A DNA stretch of 44,773 nt, taken from NCBI GenBank assembly GCA_023429825.1, contig JAEZDC010000057.1, forward strand, positions 1-44,773, given 5' to 3'. Both the position numbers and the translations under genes were made by a program. A model generated the notes under the pieces. That model did not search any database. It saw nothing but the letters and a program-made list of their open reading frames with translations, and was not told the DNA's origin. This DNA is from Bacteroidota bacterium. GTDB lineage: Bacteria > Bacteroidota > Bacteroidia > Chitinophagales > Chitinophagaceae. Below, piece by piece: positions 24,455 to 33,914 of the stretch; position 1 is the first letter of the stretch; every line of letters starts with the position of its first letter.

Positions 24455-26398
24455 ATGCTGTGCAGACCTATTTTATATTGTATCACAACAATATTTCTAA
24501 TTACGATCGTTACAAATTCCTATGGGCAATTATGCCAGGGAAGTTTAGGCGATCCGATCGTGTTCATCAACTTTGGTTCAGGTCCAAATCCAGGGCCGGC
24601 ATTATCTGCAGCAACTACTAATTATCAATATGTAGACTCCATGTGTCCGAAAGATGGAGCCTATACAGTTACAAACATTACCACACGATGCCATGATAGT
24701 ACATGGTTTACAGTAACAGATCATACCAACAATGGTAATGGATATTTTATGTTGGTAAACGCATCTTTTCAGCCGGGGCAATTTTATCTTGATACGGTTT
24801 CAAATTTATGTGCAGGAAGTACTTATGAATTTGCAGCCTGGCTCGTGAATGTAAAGCGACCGGTATTATGTTGGGGGGCTACACAGATCATCAACCCTGA
24901 TATCACTTTCAGAATAGAAAGGCTTGATGGAACGCTGTTGCAGTCATATAACACAGGAAGTATTGTTGCAACAGATCCAGCCACATGGAAGCAGTACGGC
25001 TTTTTCTTTACAACACCTTCAGGAGTTAATACAGTGGTGATAAGGATGGTGAATAATGCGCCTGGCGGATGCGGTAACGATATCGGGTTAGATGATATCA
25101 CATTCAGGCCTTGCGGTCCGCAAGTGTCTACTGCAATAGTAGGAGGGATATCTTCCAGTGAAGACAGCTTATGTGAGGGTACAGCAAAGAATTATACACT
25201 TAATGCACAAGTTTCATCAGGTTACAATAATCCCGTTCTTCAATGGCAACAAAGTTCTGATGGAAATATCTGGAATGATGTGCCCGGTGCTACAAGTAAT
25301 ACATTGAGTCAGAGTTTCTCTGCAACAGCTTCAACCGGAAAATACTATTATAGGATACTGGTTGCTGAATCAGGAAATATGGGATCGGCAAATTGCCGGA
25401 TCGCTTCACAGCCGGTTATAATAACTGTTGTTCCGAAAGAAAATATTTCCATTTCCAGTAATAGCCCTGTTTGCATTGGGTCAGCTATCAACTTAAACGC
25501 ACAAGGCAATTCAATAACCTGGACAGGCCCAAATAGTTATTCCGCATCCGGAACTAGCGTGAGTATACCTAATGCACAATCATCTAATGCAGGAACATAC
25601 TATGCCATAAGCACTAAAGGAAGTTGCAGTTGGAGGGATTCACTTGTAGTTAGTCTACTATCTGAACCAGCTGTAACTACGAGCGCAAGCAGTTTAAATG
25701 TATGTGAAGGAGATAGTATACAATTGTCTGCAGCAGGAGCAGTAAGTTATCTGTGGGGTCCTTCAAATGTTTTTACTGAAAATACCTCTGCAAACGTAGT
25801 AGCTAGAAGTATACAAAATGTTTTATGCAGTGTTATCGGAAGTGATGCAAACGGTTGTACTGATACGGCCTATGTTCAACTGAACATTATAAAAAAGCCG
25901 CAAGCGATTGCAGGACCAGATGTTTCTATTCTCAAAGGTTCTACCGTTCAGTTGAATGGCGCTGCTCTTGGAGACAGCATCACTTATCATTGGACACCGG
26001 ATTATGCCATTACCGGTAAGCAATCACTCTCGCCTTATGTAACTCCTCAAACAGATACTACTTATATACTAAATGTAGAAAGTACTGCCGGTTGCGGAGT
26101 GTCTAGCGATTCAGTGAAGGTGTTTATCATTCCTCAGTTATTTATTCCAAATGCGTTTTCACCTAATAATGATAATGTCAATGATAAATGGGTGATTAAA
26201 GGATTGGAATCATTTGTAGGTAGCAGGCTAAAAGTATTCGATAGATACGGTCAGGTTGTATTTGAAATCAGAAACTCCGCACAACCGTGGGATGGCCGAA
26301 AGAATGGAAAGGACTTGCCTGTAGGTACTTATTATTATTTGATCGAACCAGGAAATAACATGAAGCCTTTGGCTGGTAATGTTACCATTTTCCGGTAG
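24455..26398 (+). CDS. secreted protein with Ig-like repeats and type IX secretion C-terminal domain
   Basis: The 647-residue protein has a signal peptide (hydrophobic stretch to about residue 24, ending ...NSYGQ), a Cys-containing N-terminal domain of about 200 residues whose FEAAWLVN-like and GLDDITFRPCG segments recall carbohydrate-binding jelly-roll folds, then Ig-like repeats (VCIGSAINLNAQGNSITWTG, VCEGDSIQLSAAGAVSYLWG). It ends with the gliding-motility type B sorting domain: FIPNAFSPNNDNVNDKWVI...FDRYGQVVFE...WDGRKNGKDLPVGTYYYLI. That domain directs export through the type IX system and surface attachment. Function is unknown; being 61 bases upstream of the export lipoprotein gene suggests a link to the exopolysaccharide. 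Confidence 0.88.
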   Translation: MLCRPILYCITTIFLITIVTNSYGQLCQGSLGDPIVFINFGSGPNPGPALSAATTNYQYVDSMCPKDGAYTVTNITTRCHDSTWFTVTDHTNNGNGYFMLVNASFQPGQFYLDTVSNLCAGSTYEFAAWLVNVKRPVLCWGATQIINPDITFRIERLDGTLLQSYNTGSIVATDPATWKQYGFFFTTPSGVNTVVIRMVNNAPGGCGNDIGLDDITFRPCGPQVSTAIVGGISSSEDSLCEGTAKNYTLNAQVSSGYNNPVLQWQQSSDGNIWNDVPGATSNTLSQSFSATASTGKYYYRILVAESGNMGSANCRIASQPVIITVVPKENISISSNSPVCIGSAINLNAQGNSITWTGPNSYSASGTSVSIPNAQSSNAGTYYAISTKGSCSWRDSLVVSLLSEPAVTTSASSLNVCEGDSIQLSAAGAVSYLWGPSNVFTENTSANVVARSIQNVLCSVIGSDANGCTDTAYVQLNIIKKPQAIAGPDVSILKGSTVQLNGAALGDSITYHWTPDYAITGKQSLSPYVTPQTDTTYILNVESTAGCGVSSDSVKVFIIPQLFIPNAFSPNNDNVNDKWVIKGLESFVGSRLKVFDRYGQVVFEIRNSAQPWDGRKNGKDLPVGTYYYLIEPGNNMKPLAGNVTIFR

Positions 26399-26459
26399 GT
26401 CTAAAAGATGGGTGAGGTTTTTGATTTAAGAAAGCGGTGACCTAAAATATTTCTCAAAC

Positions 26460-27251
26460 ATGTTAAACAAGATTTTATCCATGCTGTTCAGGCTATGCCT
26501 ATTTGTATTAATTATAGGTATGACCTCTTGTGTAAACACAAAGAAGGCAACTTATTTTCCTGACATTAAGAACGCTGAATTTGCTGAGCAGTATACAGAG
26601 CCGCTGATTCAGAAGAATGATCAATTAAGTATTGTGGTTACGAGCCGTAATCCAGAAGCAACAGAAATATTCAACAAACCGAATTATTCTGTTATTGCCG
26701 CTTCAAGTGGTACCGGTGTTACATCTTACACCACAGGTTACCTTGTAGACCAGGAAGGTAATATCGTATTCCCCATTTTGGGGAAACTTCAAGCAGAAGG
26801 GATGTCACAGAAACGACTCGCAGATTCTTTAGCTGCTCTGCTCTCTGACAAAAAATTGTTAACTGAACCAATAGTAACTGTAAGGTTGATGAATTTCAGG
26901 GTTACAGTGCTTGGTGAAGTGCAAAGACCAACAGTTGTAACAGTTCCTAACGGAAAGATCACTCTGCTTGAAGCCTTAGGAATGGCTGGAGACATGACGG
27001 TTTATTCTGAAAGAAATAATGTGTTACTGATAAGAGTAGAGGATGGAAAAAAGATCGTTCGTAGGATTGATCTTACTGATCCTTCTTTTGTTTCATCATC
27101 ACCTTATTATTATTTAAAAACAAATGACGTAGTATACGTTGAAACAAACTCTGCAAAGATCGGTAGTGTTACTCCGTTAAGGCAATCACTTCCGGCTATA
27201 CTTAGCGGGTTATCATTCCTAGCAATTATTATAGATAGACTAACACGATAA
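26460..27251 (+). CDS. Wza-like polysaccharide export lipoprotein
   Basis: The 263-residue protein has a lipoprotein signal with lipobox GMTSC (Cys near residue 24), a polysaccharide-export (Poly_export) domain beginning EPLIQKNDQLSIVVTSRNPEATEIFN, and SLBB-type segments (FRVTVLGEVQRPTVVTVPNGKITLLEALGMAGD). It ends with a hydrophobic helix (LPAILSGLSFLAIIIDRL), as in Wza relatives that span the outer membrane. It should form the outer-membrane export channel and partner the Wzc-like protein encoded four bases downstream. Confidence 0.93.
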   Translation: MLNKILSMLFRLCLFVLIIGMTSCVNTKKATYFPDIKNAEFAEQYTEPLIQKNDQLSIVVTSRNPEATEIFNKPNYSVIAASSGTGVTSYTTGYLVDQEGNIVFPILGKLQAEGMSQKRLADSLAALLSDKKLLTEPIVTVRLMNFRVTVLGEVQRPTVVTVPNGKITLLEALGMAGDMTVYSERNNVLLIRVEDGKKIVRRIDLTDPSFVSSSPYYYLKTNDVVYVETNSAKIGSVTPLRQSLPAILSGLSFLAIIIDRLTR

Positions 27252-27254
27252 GCG

Positions 27255-29531
27255 ATGAAAAAGAAAATTATCTCAGCGCAGGAACCTACTTTAGTAGAAG
27301 ATGTAACATATAAATACGTACCATATTGGCCACTATTCGTATTGTTGATCATTCCATGTTTTATATTGGCATGGGCATACTTAAAGGTAAGAACTCCGGT
27401 ATACGAGATCACTGCCAGAATGCAGGTGAAAGATGAAAAGAAAGGAGTAGAGAACGATCAGATCACAGAATCTATCAGCTTCCTATCTGCTAAAAGTATT
27501 GTAGAGAACGAAGTAGAGGTGATACATTCAAAAAAGTTTGCAGAAGAGATAGTGAGAGACCTTAGTTTGTATGCACCTACTTATTTAAAAACGAGAGTAA
27601 AAACTACGTCAGCTTACCTCACATCGCCTATAGTTATTGAAGCGCTTGATCCATATGCTATAAATACAAAGGAACCCAAGAAAATCGCTTTCTCCTATGA
27701 CTTCAATAAGAAAGCAGTTACAATTGAAGATAAGCAGTATCCTATAGATCGCTTTGTAAATACAGCTTATGGAACTCTAAAATTTAAGCAGAATCCAAAC
27801 TTCAAGAAATCTGAACAAGGGCAACTTTCCTTTGAGTTAGTTAATCCAAAAGGTGTTGCCAGCGCAGTGTATGCAGGGATGGATGTAAGCGCAGTGGGTA
27901 AAACTTCCAGTATAGTTGATATTAAGTATAAAGATGAAGTGCCTAAGAGAGGAGAAGACATTGTTAACCTCCTGATGGAAAAATATAAAGCTGCAACGCT
28001 CGAAGCAAAAACGGAATTAGCGAAGAATACAATTGCATTCCTCGATACTCGAATTGCTCGTGTTGTAGAAGATCTGAATGCATTGGAAGGCAAGATCCAA
28101 AAATTCCGATCGAATAAAAATGTAGTTAACCTAACTGATCAAAGCAGATTGTATTTGCAGAACGTAGCAATGAACGATCAAAAGATCGCTGATATCAATT
28201 CTCAGTTATCGGTATTGGGACAAGTGGAGCAATATGTTACTGCGAATCAGAATACACCTGGAGTAGTACCAACTGCACTAGGCGTTAATGATGTGCAGCT
28301 CTCTAAAATGCTTGAAAAGCTTTATGAAACAGAATTGAATTATGAGCGGTTAAAGCAAACTACTCCTGAGAATAACCCAACAATGCAAACTTTGGCTAGC
28401 CAGATCCAAACTTTAAGACCGGCTGTAGTAGAGAATATTAAAAACCAACGCATAAATCTGGAGGCAACGAAGAGCAACCTGAGCTTAACAAACAATAGTT
28501 ATAATTCAATGCTGGGAACAGTTCCCGCTAAAGAAAGAGAATTGGTAGATGTGAGTCGTGATCAGGCGATCAAGAATAATCTGTATAATTTCTTATTGCA
28601 AAAGAGGGAGCAGGCTGCTCTTTCATACTCGTCTGCAGTGATAGAAAGCCAGGTTATAGATAAGGCTCAGTCTTCGGTAAGACCTGTTAGTCCTAACAAA
28701 CCATTTACTTACTTAATGGCGTTAGGTCTCGCATTGATCGGTACAGTTGGTTTTGCAATGATCAGAGATGTGTTGCCGGGAACTATTCTCTTTAGAAACC
28801 AGGTAGAGAAATTTACAGCACTTCCAATCTTAGGTGAGATTCCTTACCTGAAAAGAGCAAGAGAAATCCTTACAACAAAAGATAATGCAGCAATTGCAGA
28901 TCAGTACAGGCAATTGATCACAGCGGCAGGTTTATTCAACAAGAACAATACTCGTCGTAGGATACTGATCACTTCCAGCAGAAATGGTGAAGGAAAGACT
29001 TTTACCAGTACCAATATTGCAGTAAGCCTGGCAAATGCTGGTAAACGCGTCGCGTTAATTGATATGAATCTTCGTAATTCAGATCTTTCTAAAGCATTTA
29101 ATGTTGAGAACATTCCGGGTGTGACTGATTTCTTATCAGGAGATGCCACGTTAGAATCAATTGTTAAACAAACAGAGTATAAGAATTTATGGTTGGTGCC
29201 GGTAGGGGAAGCGAATTCGAATCCAACCGGATTATTATTAAACGGTCAACTGGAAAAGTTATTAGAGGCGCTGGAACAGCAATTCGACTTTGTAATTATG
29301 GATTCAGCACCCACACATCCTGCTTCTGATCCATATATATTATCACAGGTTTCAGATCTTACATTATATATAGTAAGACATAGATGGACTCCTGCAGAAT
29401 ACATTAAAAAGCTTGATGAAAATATAGAGCTAAAGCCGCTTAAGAATCTGGCTATTGTATTCAATGGGGTGAAGCCAAGAGGATTCGTGGTAAAATCAAA
29501 GAGCTTTAGCTATGGCGTTGAAGTGAAATGA
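27255..29531 (+). CDS. Wzc-like polysaccharide co-polymerase/tyrosine autokinase
   Basis: The 758-residue inner-membrane protein has two membrane helices (about 25-45 and 490-510) flanking a long periplasmic Wzz/GNVR region with coiled coils. Its cytoplasmic ATPase domain has Walker A SSRNGEGKT (K581), and Walker B FDFVIMDSAP (D683). Two things depart from typical BY-kinases: the Walker A' motif reads ALIDMNLRNSDL rather than LLIDxDLRxP, and the C-terminus has only one tyrosine (Y753) instead of a Tyr cluster. It may regulate chain length with little or no autophosphorylation of its tail. It follows the Wza-like gene by three bases and ends at a terminator. Confidence 0.93.
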   Translation: MKKKIISAQEPTLVEDVTYKYVPYWPLFVLLIIPCFILAWAYLKVRTPVYEITARMQVKDEKKGVENDQITESISFLSAKSIVENEVEVIHSKKFAEEIVRDLSLYAPTYLKTRVKTTSAYLTSPIVIEALDPYAINTKEPKKIAFSYDFNKKAVTIEDKQYPIDRFVNTAYGTLKFKQNPNFKKSEQGQLSFELVNPKGVASAVYAGMDVSAVGKTSSIVDIKYKDEVPKRGEDIVNLLMEKYKAATLEAKTELAKNTIAFLDTRIARVVEDLNALEGKIQKFRSNKNVVNLTDQSRLYLQNVAMNDQKIADINSQLSVLGQVEQYVTANQNTPGVVPTALGVNDVQLSKMLEKLYETELNYERLKQTTPENNPTMQTLASQIQTLRPAVVENIKNQRINLEATKSNLSLTNNSYNSMLGTVPAKERELVDVSRDQAIKNNLYNFLLQKREQAALSYSSAVIESQVIDKAQSSVRPVSPNKPFTYLMALGLALIGTVGFAMIRDVLPGTILFRNQVEKFTALPILGEIPYLKRAREILTTKDNAAIADQYRQLITAAGLFNKNNTRRRILITSSRNGEGKTFTSTNIAVSLANAGKRVALIDMNLRNSDLSKAFNVENIPGVTDFLSGDATLESIVKQTEYKNLWLVPVGEANSNPTGLLLNGQLEKLLEALEQQFDFVIMDSAPTHPASDPYILSQVSDLTLYIVRHRWTPAEYIKKLDENIELKPLKNLAIVFNGVKPRGFVVKSKSFSYGVEVK

Positions 29532-29553
29532 TCTTAATTTATGCTCACGATTT

Positions 29554-29590
29554 AAAAGCTGTAGAAGGTCTCTACAGCTTTTTTATTTTT
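29554..29590 (+). terminator. terminator after the Wza-Wzc pair
   Basis: AAAAGCTGTAGA pairs perfectly with TCTACAGCTTTT around AGGTC, followed by TTATTTTT. It separates the export genes from the NusG-like gene and the assembly genes. Confidence 0.92.
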
Positions 29591-29911
29591 CACCATCCAT
29601 GCTTAGAGCTCCATGAAATTGCACACGAGAGAAAAATTTTTAAAAAAAACTTACATTTTCTTAACAATGCCCTATTCGTGTAACTACTGCAATAAAAACT
29701 TCTAGAAATCAATTATTTCCAAAGCTGGTATGTTCACTATGGCTGCTGTTTTTTCTTCTTAAATGCTGCTTAGTATTAGCAAATCCTTGAATTTTTATTA
29801 AGAAATATGTTACTGCTGTACGGTTGTGCATGGCTTTTGTCTTATACCATTCAAAGGAAATAAACAAAAGGTGGGAAATCCTAAAGATTGATCAAAAGAA
29901 AAACTAGAATC
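29591..29911. other. untranslated region upstream of the NusG-like gene
   Basis: This 321-base AT-rich stretch has no gene. I see an 8-base palindrome (TTCTAGAA near 29700) and a near -7 match TACGGTTG around 29818, but no convincing promoter. Since the next gene encodes a NusG-like elongation factor, a long leader in which such a factor loads onto RNA polymerase would be expected here, but no known loading element was recognised. Confidence 0.4.
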
Positions 29912-30466
29912 ATGAAAAGAGATGTTTACGATTGGCTAATAGTGTACACCAGGCCGGGCATGGAAAGAAAAGTTTCAAAAGAATTAAACAAAAAGAACAT
30001 TGAAAGCTATTGCCCTTTAAATAAGGTAGAGAGAAAATGGTGGGCGCTAAAGAGAACGGTTGAATTACCATTATTCGCATCTTATGTATTCGTTAAAGCA
30101 TCGCCAGATGAAATTAATGAATTAAGAAAGATTGAAGGTGTGATTAATGTTCTTTACTGGTTAGGAAAACCAGCTGTAGTTAAAGACTACGAGATCGCTA
30201 TGCTGAAAAACTTTTTATGCAATCATCTTAACGTAAGTGTAGAAAGAACAGCGGTTAAAGGTTTTGAATTCGTGAGTAATACCAGTTCAGGCACCTATGT
30301 AATGCAGTCTGCAAAAATGACTGATGATTATAAAATGGAATTACCCACGATAGGATATAAGCTTACAGCAGGAAGCATTTCAATGGGTAGCAAAGTGGTT
30401 GCAATGCAGCCTGTAGCAAAAGTGGCAGAAATGAAATTACAGCCACAATATTCTACTGCTGGTTAA
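29912..30466 (+). CDS. NusG-like transcription antitermination factor (UpxY/RfaH type)
   Basis: The 184-residue protein starts with a NusG N-terminal domain: DWLIVYTRPGMERKVSKELN, ESYCPLNKVERKWWALKRTVELPLFASYVFVKA, and IEGVINVLYWLGKPAVV. The C-terminal part (about 115-184) does not show a clear KOW motif. Being first in a polysaccharide gene set is the hallmark of specialised NusG paralogues, such as UpxY in Bacteroides, that let polymerase read through a long capsule operon. I use the ATG at 29912 because the conserved domain starts just after it. Confidence 0.88.
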   Translation: MKRDVYDWLIVYTRPGMERKVSKELNKKNIESYCPLNKVERKWWALKRTVELPLFASYVFVKASPDEINELRKIEGVINVLYWLGKPAVVKDYEIAMLKNFLCNHLNVSVERTAVKGFEFVSNTSSGTYVMQSAKMTDDYKMELPTIGYKLTAGSISMGSKVVAMQPVAKVAEMKLQPQYSTAG

Positions 30467-30474
30467 ATATTTAA

Positions 30475-30503
30475 ATGATCCCCGGATGATCACCGGGGAT
30501 CAT
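30475..30503 (+). promoter_or_regulatory. strong hairpin between the NusG-like gene and wzx
   Basis: ATGATCCCCGG and CCGGGGATCAT form a perfect 11-base stem around ATGATCA. The loop repeats the stem's first six bases, so a shifted pairing is also possible. There is only a weak following T-run (ATTCTTTA). It ends 12 bases before the flippase start, so it could be an attenuator, processing site or antitermination target. Confidence 0.7.
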
Positions 30504-30515
30504 ATTCTTTAAAAT

Positions 30516-31841
30516 ATGGATCACTCAATATCAGGCAAGAAAAGAACGCTTGCCAATTTTTTTTCTGCTTCTTTACTACAAATTGGCAACTACGTGTTGC
30601 CCATGATCACTTTGCCTATCATCTCCAGGATAATCGGTCCCGATAAATATGGTGCGATCAATTATGCGTTTGCGTTTGTCAGTTACTTTATTCTTTTCAT
30701 CAACGCGGGCTTTGATTTGTATGGATGCAGGAAAATCGTGTCTTTCAAAGATGATAAACTGAAGATCCAGGAACTGTTCAGCCAGATCACCTGGGCTAAA
30801 ACTTTTATTTCTGCCTTCACTACCATTGCTTTTGTGATTTCACTTTTTCTCGTAGAGCAGGTGAGACAGGAAATGTTGGTGAACATTTTTACATACCTGC
30901 TGTGTATAGGATGGATTCTTAATCCGAGTTGGTTGTATAATGGAATGCAGGATTCAAGAAAGTATTCGCTGTTTAGTTTTTTCTCAAAGCTGTTATTCTC
31001 TATTGCAGTTGTATTTGTGGTTCAGCAAAAATCTGATTACATCTATCAACCACTTATCACCAGCCTTGCGCATATTCTGGTTTCCTATATCTCACTTAAA
31101 TATGCACTCAAGAAGTATAGTATCAGGTTACAAACTGTCTCATTTAAAAGCATAAAACAAACTTTAAAAGAGAACAAGAATTTATCTATCATCTGGTGGA
31201 TCAGTAATCAATCTTCATCAACCGGGATATTCATAGCCGGGTTTATGCTGGCAACAATGGAGCTTGGTTATTATTCAGCAGCTTTCAGATTGATAGTAAT
31301 AATACAATCTATTGTCTCAATGCCTTTAAATACAGTTCTCTTTCCTTACATAGGTTCAGCCTTTGCAAAAAGCTCAGAAGAAGGAATGGAAAGAGTAAAT
31401 AAGACATTGCCTTATGTGGTGTTAATTTCATTAGGGATGGCAGGAGGAACTTTCCTGGTGGCAGAACCGTTAGTCATGTTATTCTTTGGCAATGCGTTCT
31501 CCGAATCTATTTTACTATTGAAAATTTTGGCGCTAGGGTTATTCTTCTCAACCATCAATATTGGGTTGGGTCAGCAGGTGATGCTTAATCTTAAGAAGGA
31601 TCGCTTGTACGTAAAATTCATAACTGGGGGATTCGTGATCAGTATACTGTCGCTATTGCTTTTAATCAATATATATGGTGCAATCGGGGCGGCAATAGCC
31701 TGGCCTTTTGCCGAGGCTATCATGTTATTGGGATACATGATCTATTTCAATCGGCACAAAGTTCAGGTCATTAATGCCGGGTACTATTCCCCTAAATTTT
31801 TGTATAGCAACTTGTCTGCACTAGTAAAATCAAGAAAATAG
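30516..31841 (+). CDS. Wzx-type oligosaccharide flippase
   Basis: The 441-residue protein is an integral membrane protein with about 12 helices of the polysaccharide-transport MATE superfamily. It opens TLANFFSASLLQIGNYVLPMITLPIISRIIGPDKYGAINY, the standard Wzx N-terminus, here seen at residues 11-50. It should flip lipid-linked repeat units to the periplasm for Wzy. It is the first structural gene after the NusG-like regulator and its hairpin. Confidence 0.93.
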   Translation: MDHSISGKKRTLANFFSASLLQIGNYVLPMITLPIISRIIGPDKYGAINYAFAFVSYFILFINAGFDLYGCRKIVSFKDDKLKIQELFSQITWAKTFISAFTTIAFVISLFLVEQVRQEMLVNIFTYLLCIGWILNPSWLYNGMQDSRKYSLFSFFSKLLFSIAVVFVVQQKSDYIYQPLITSLAHILVSYISLKYALKKYSIRLQTVSFKSIKQTLKENKNLSIIWWISNQSSSTGIFIAGFMLATMELGYYSAAFRLIVIIQSIVSMPLNTVLFPYIGSAFAKSSEEGMERVNKTLPYVVLISLGMAGGTFLVAEPLVMLFFGNAFSESILLLKILALGLFFSTINIGLGQQVMLNLKKDRLYVKFITGGFVISILSLLLLINIYGAIGAAIAWPFAEAIMLLGYMIYFNRHKVQVINAGYYSPKFLYSNLSALVKSRK

Positions 31842-31890
31842 CGCAGGCATGTTTTTAGAGATATAGTCTTCATTCTATAATTCCTGACCT

Positions 31891-32514
31891 ATGTTTTATT
31901 TTGTAAAGAAGCCGAACTGGATGCGAAAGTTTTATGGTGACTGCTTGTGGGAAATAAATACCACAGAGAAGGTTTTGTACCTGACTTTCGATGATGGCCC
32001 AGACCCAGAAGTGACGCCATTTGTGCTAGAGCAGCTGAATAAATTCAACGCGAAAGCTACTTTCTTTTGCATCGGTAAAAATGTAGCAACACATACTTCG
32101 ACTTATGATAGTGTTATAAAAGAGGGCCATGCAATTGGTAATCATACGTTTTCTCATATCGATGGGTGGAAAACCAGGAACTCTAAATACTTCACGGATA
32201 TTTCAGAAGCAGGAAAATATATAAACTCGAATTTGTTTCGACCTCCATTTGGCCACGTAACCTGGAGGCAAGTTGGTAAACTGAAAGCAGATAGTCAATT
32301 GAAGACTGTCCTTTGGAGTGTTTTGTCTGCTGATTTTGATGAGAATACACCAAAGGAAAATTGCCTTAAGTATGTAACAGGCAACTCTAAAGAAGGATCA
32401 ATAGTATTATTTCATGATACTAAAGGTGCTTCAAAAAACCTGCGATATGCACTGCCTCGAGCCCTGGAACATTTTAGTAGTAGAGGCTTTCGTTTCGAGA
32501 AAATAATTCCATAA
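31891..32514 (+). CDS. NodB-domain polysaccharide deacetylase
   Basis: The 207-residue protein has the five NodB motifs in order: TFDDGPD (32-38, base and metal Asp), HTFSH (85-89, metal His), RPPFGH (117-122), WSVLSADFD, and VLFHDT with the catalytic His. All catalytic positions are present. There is no clear signal peptide, although the N-terminus begins MFYFVKKPNWMRKFYG. It probably removes acetyl groups from an N-acetylhexosamine or O-acetyl sugar of the polymer, or from its lipid-linked precursor; which is not visible. Confidence 0.92.
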   Translation: MFYFVKKPNWMRKFYGDCLWEINTTEKVLYLTFDDGPDPEVTPFVLEQLNKFNAKATFFCIGKNVATHTSTYDSVIKEGHAIGNHTFSHIDGWKTRNSKYFTDISEAGKYINSNLFRPPFGHVTWRQVGKLKADSQLKTVLWSVLSADFDENTPKENCLKYVTGNSKEGSIVLFHDTKGASKNLRYALPRALEHFSSRGFRFEKIIP

Positions 32515-32553
32515 CTGGCAACAGCTTTGCTATACTAGCACGGGATCTACATT

Positions 32554-33888
32554 ATGTCTGCATCTTATATACAACTTGAAAAGAATTTTATCAAACCTTC
32601 CTATATATACACAGGAAGCGTGCTTGGTTTTATAATGGGAGAGGTGAATCTATTTTTCATGATATTTCCCTTCAGTGATTTTTTTGTAACATTTGGTAGA
32701 TGGATCAATCTAACATCAGTTACAAATGCATTCAACTCATTATTTGCTGCGGCATCAGTCGGGTACTTAATAGTTGCTAAACGGGTTCCGGCTAAATGGA
32801 GGAATGCGTTCTTTCTCCTGTTATTCACTGCATTTATAGTTTGTTCTTATCTATGGACTGACAGTGTAATGCAGCCGGATGCAAAAAATGCGATCAGAAG
32901 AACCGTTTTCACAATATTTCAAACACTTGCAATAGTTACAATTTTATTTGAAAAGGGTGATGAATACGTATTTACAGTGCTAAAGAGATTTGCTATCATC
33001 ATTGCAATCATGAGTACACTGTCTATTGCTTTATTCCCTTCTGAATCCAGTTGGACAATCGATGATAGTGGGAGGAAGCAGGCATTTTTTTCATCGCCCA
33101 ATAATCTCGGGCAATTTCTATCGTTCGCTTTTCTAATTATCAATTTTTATAAACGAACCGAATTTAAATGGTATATAGTAGTGCTTCTTAATGCCATGCT
33201 GATCTATAATGCCATTGAGTGCGATAGTAAGACCTCTATGTCAGGTGCAATAGTATGCGTAGTGTTATATCATCTTCGATTCCTGATAATTCCATTTCTG
33301 ATCTTTGTTATTGGCGCAGGGTTATACCTCCCGATCTATACAAAAAAGTTTGAAAAAGGAAAAGCAGAAAAGATAGATTTCGCAAAGCGGGATCTGACTT
33401 TTACTGGGCGAAGCGACGTATGGGCGATCATGCAACGCGATATAAAAAATACTGACAAAGCAACTTTGGGATTTGGTCTTGGTGGATATTGGGGTGAAAA
33501 AGTGTATCATCCAAAAGCTAACATACATCAATTGGACTGGGCACCTCACCAGGGACATAATGGCTATCTCGACATACAAATACATCTTGGACTCGTAGGG
33601 CTTTTTTTATTCTTCTTATTCCTGATTGAATATTTCGGTACCATATTCAAAAAGATGAATAACCTGAATATAACAATGCTGTTTGTCTCGGTTATCTTTT
33701 GCATTAATAACATTACTGAAACGAGTTTCTTCAGGGGTAAGCACTTCTTCTTTGTGTTGTTGATGATCTTTTATTGGTATTGCAATTTTAAGGATAAAGA
33801 ACGAGTTGTTATTGAAGAGGATGATGAAGATGAAGTTGATGATAAGGCGTATAGACCACTTCAAGTTCCGGCCTTTAATAAACCATAA
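32554..33888 (+). CDS. Wzy/O-antigen ligase family polymerase
   Basis: The 444-residue protein has about ten membrane helices and the Wzy_C signature: a large periplasmic loop with FTGRSDVWAIMQRDIK and GFGLGGYW, then HQGHNGYLDIQIHLGLVGLFLF, whose His-x-x-His-Asn is the conserved element. It should link repeat units at the periplasmic face. The C-terminal tail carries a very acidic run (EEDDEDEVDD near 425-434) that is unusual for the family. It lies between the deacetylase and the glycosyltransferase in the same direction, 26-39 bases apart. Confidence 0.88.
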   Translation: MSASYIQLEKNFIKPSYIYTGSVLGFIMGEVNLFFMIFPFSDFFVTFGRWINLTSVTNAFNSLFAAASVGYLIVAKRVPAKWRNAFFLLLFTAFIVCSYLWTDSVMQPDAKNAIRRTVFTIFQTLAIVTILFEKGDEYVFTVLKRFAIIIAIMSTLSIALFPSESSWTIDDSGRKQAFFSSPNNLGQFLSFAFLIINFYKRTEFKWYIVVLLNAMLIYNAIECDSKTSMSGAIVCVVLYHLRFLIIPFLIFVIGAGLYLPIYTKKFEKGKAEKIDFAKRDLTFTGRSDVWAIMQRDIKNTDKATLGFGLGGYWGEKVYHPKANIHQLDWAPHQGHNGYLDIQIHLGLVGLFLFFLFLIEYFGTIFKKMNNLNITMLFVSVIFCINNITETSFFRGKHFFFVLLMIFYWYCNFKDKERVVIEEDDEDEVDDKAYRPLQVPAFNKP

Positions 33889-33914
33889 GGATTAGTTGAC
33901 TTAAAAATAGAGCT

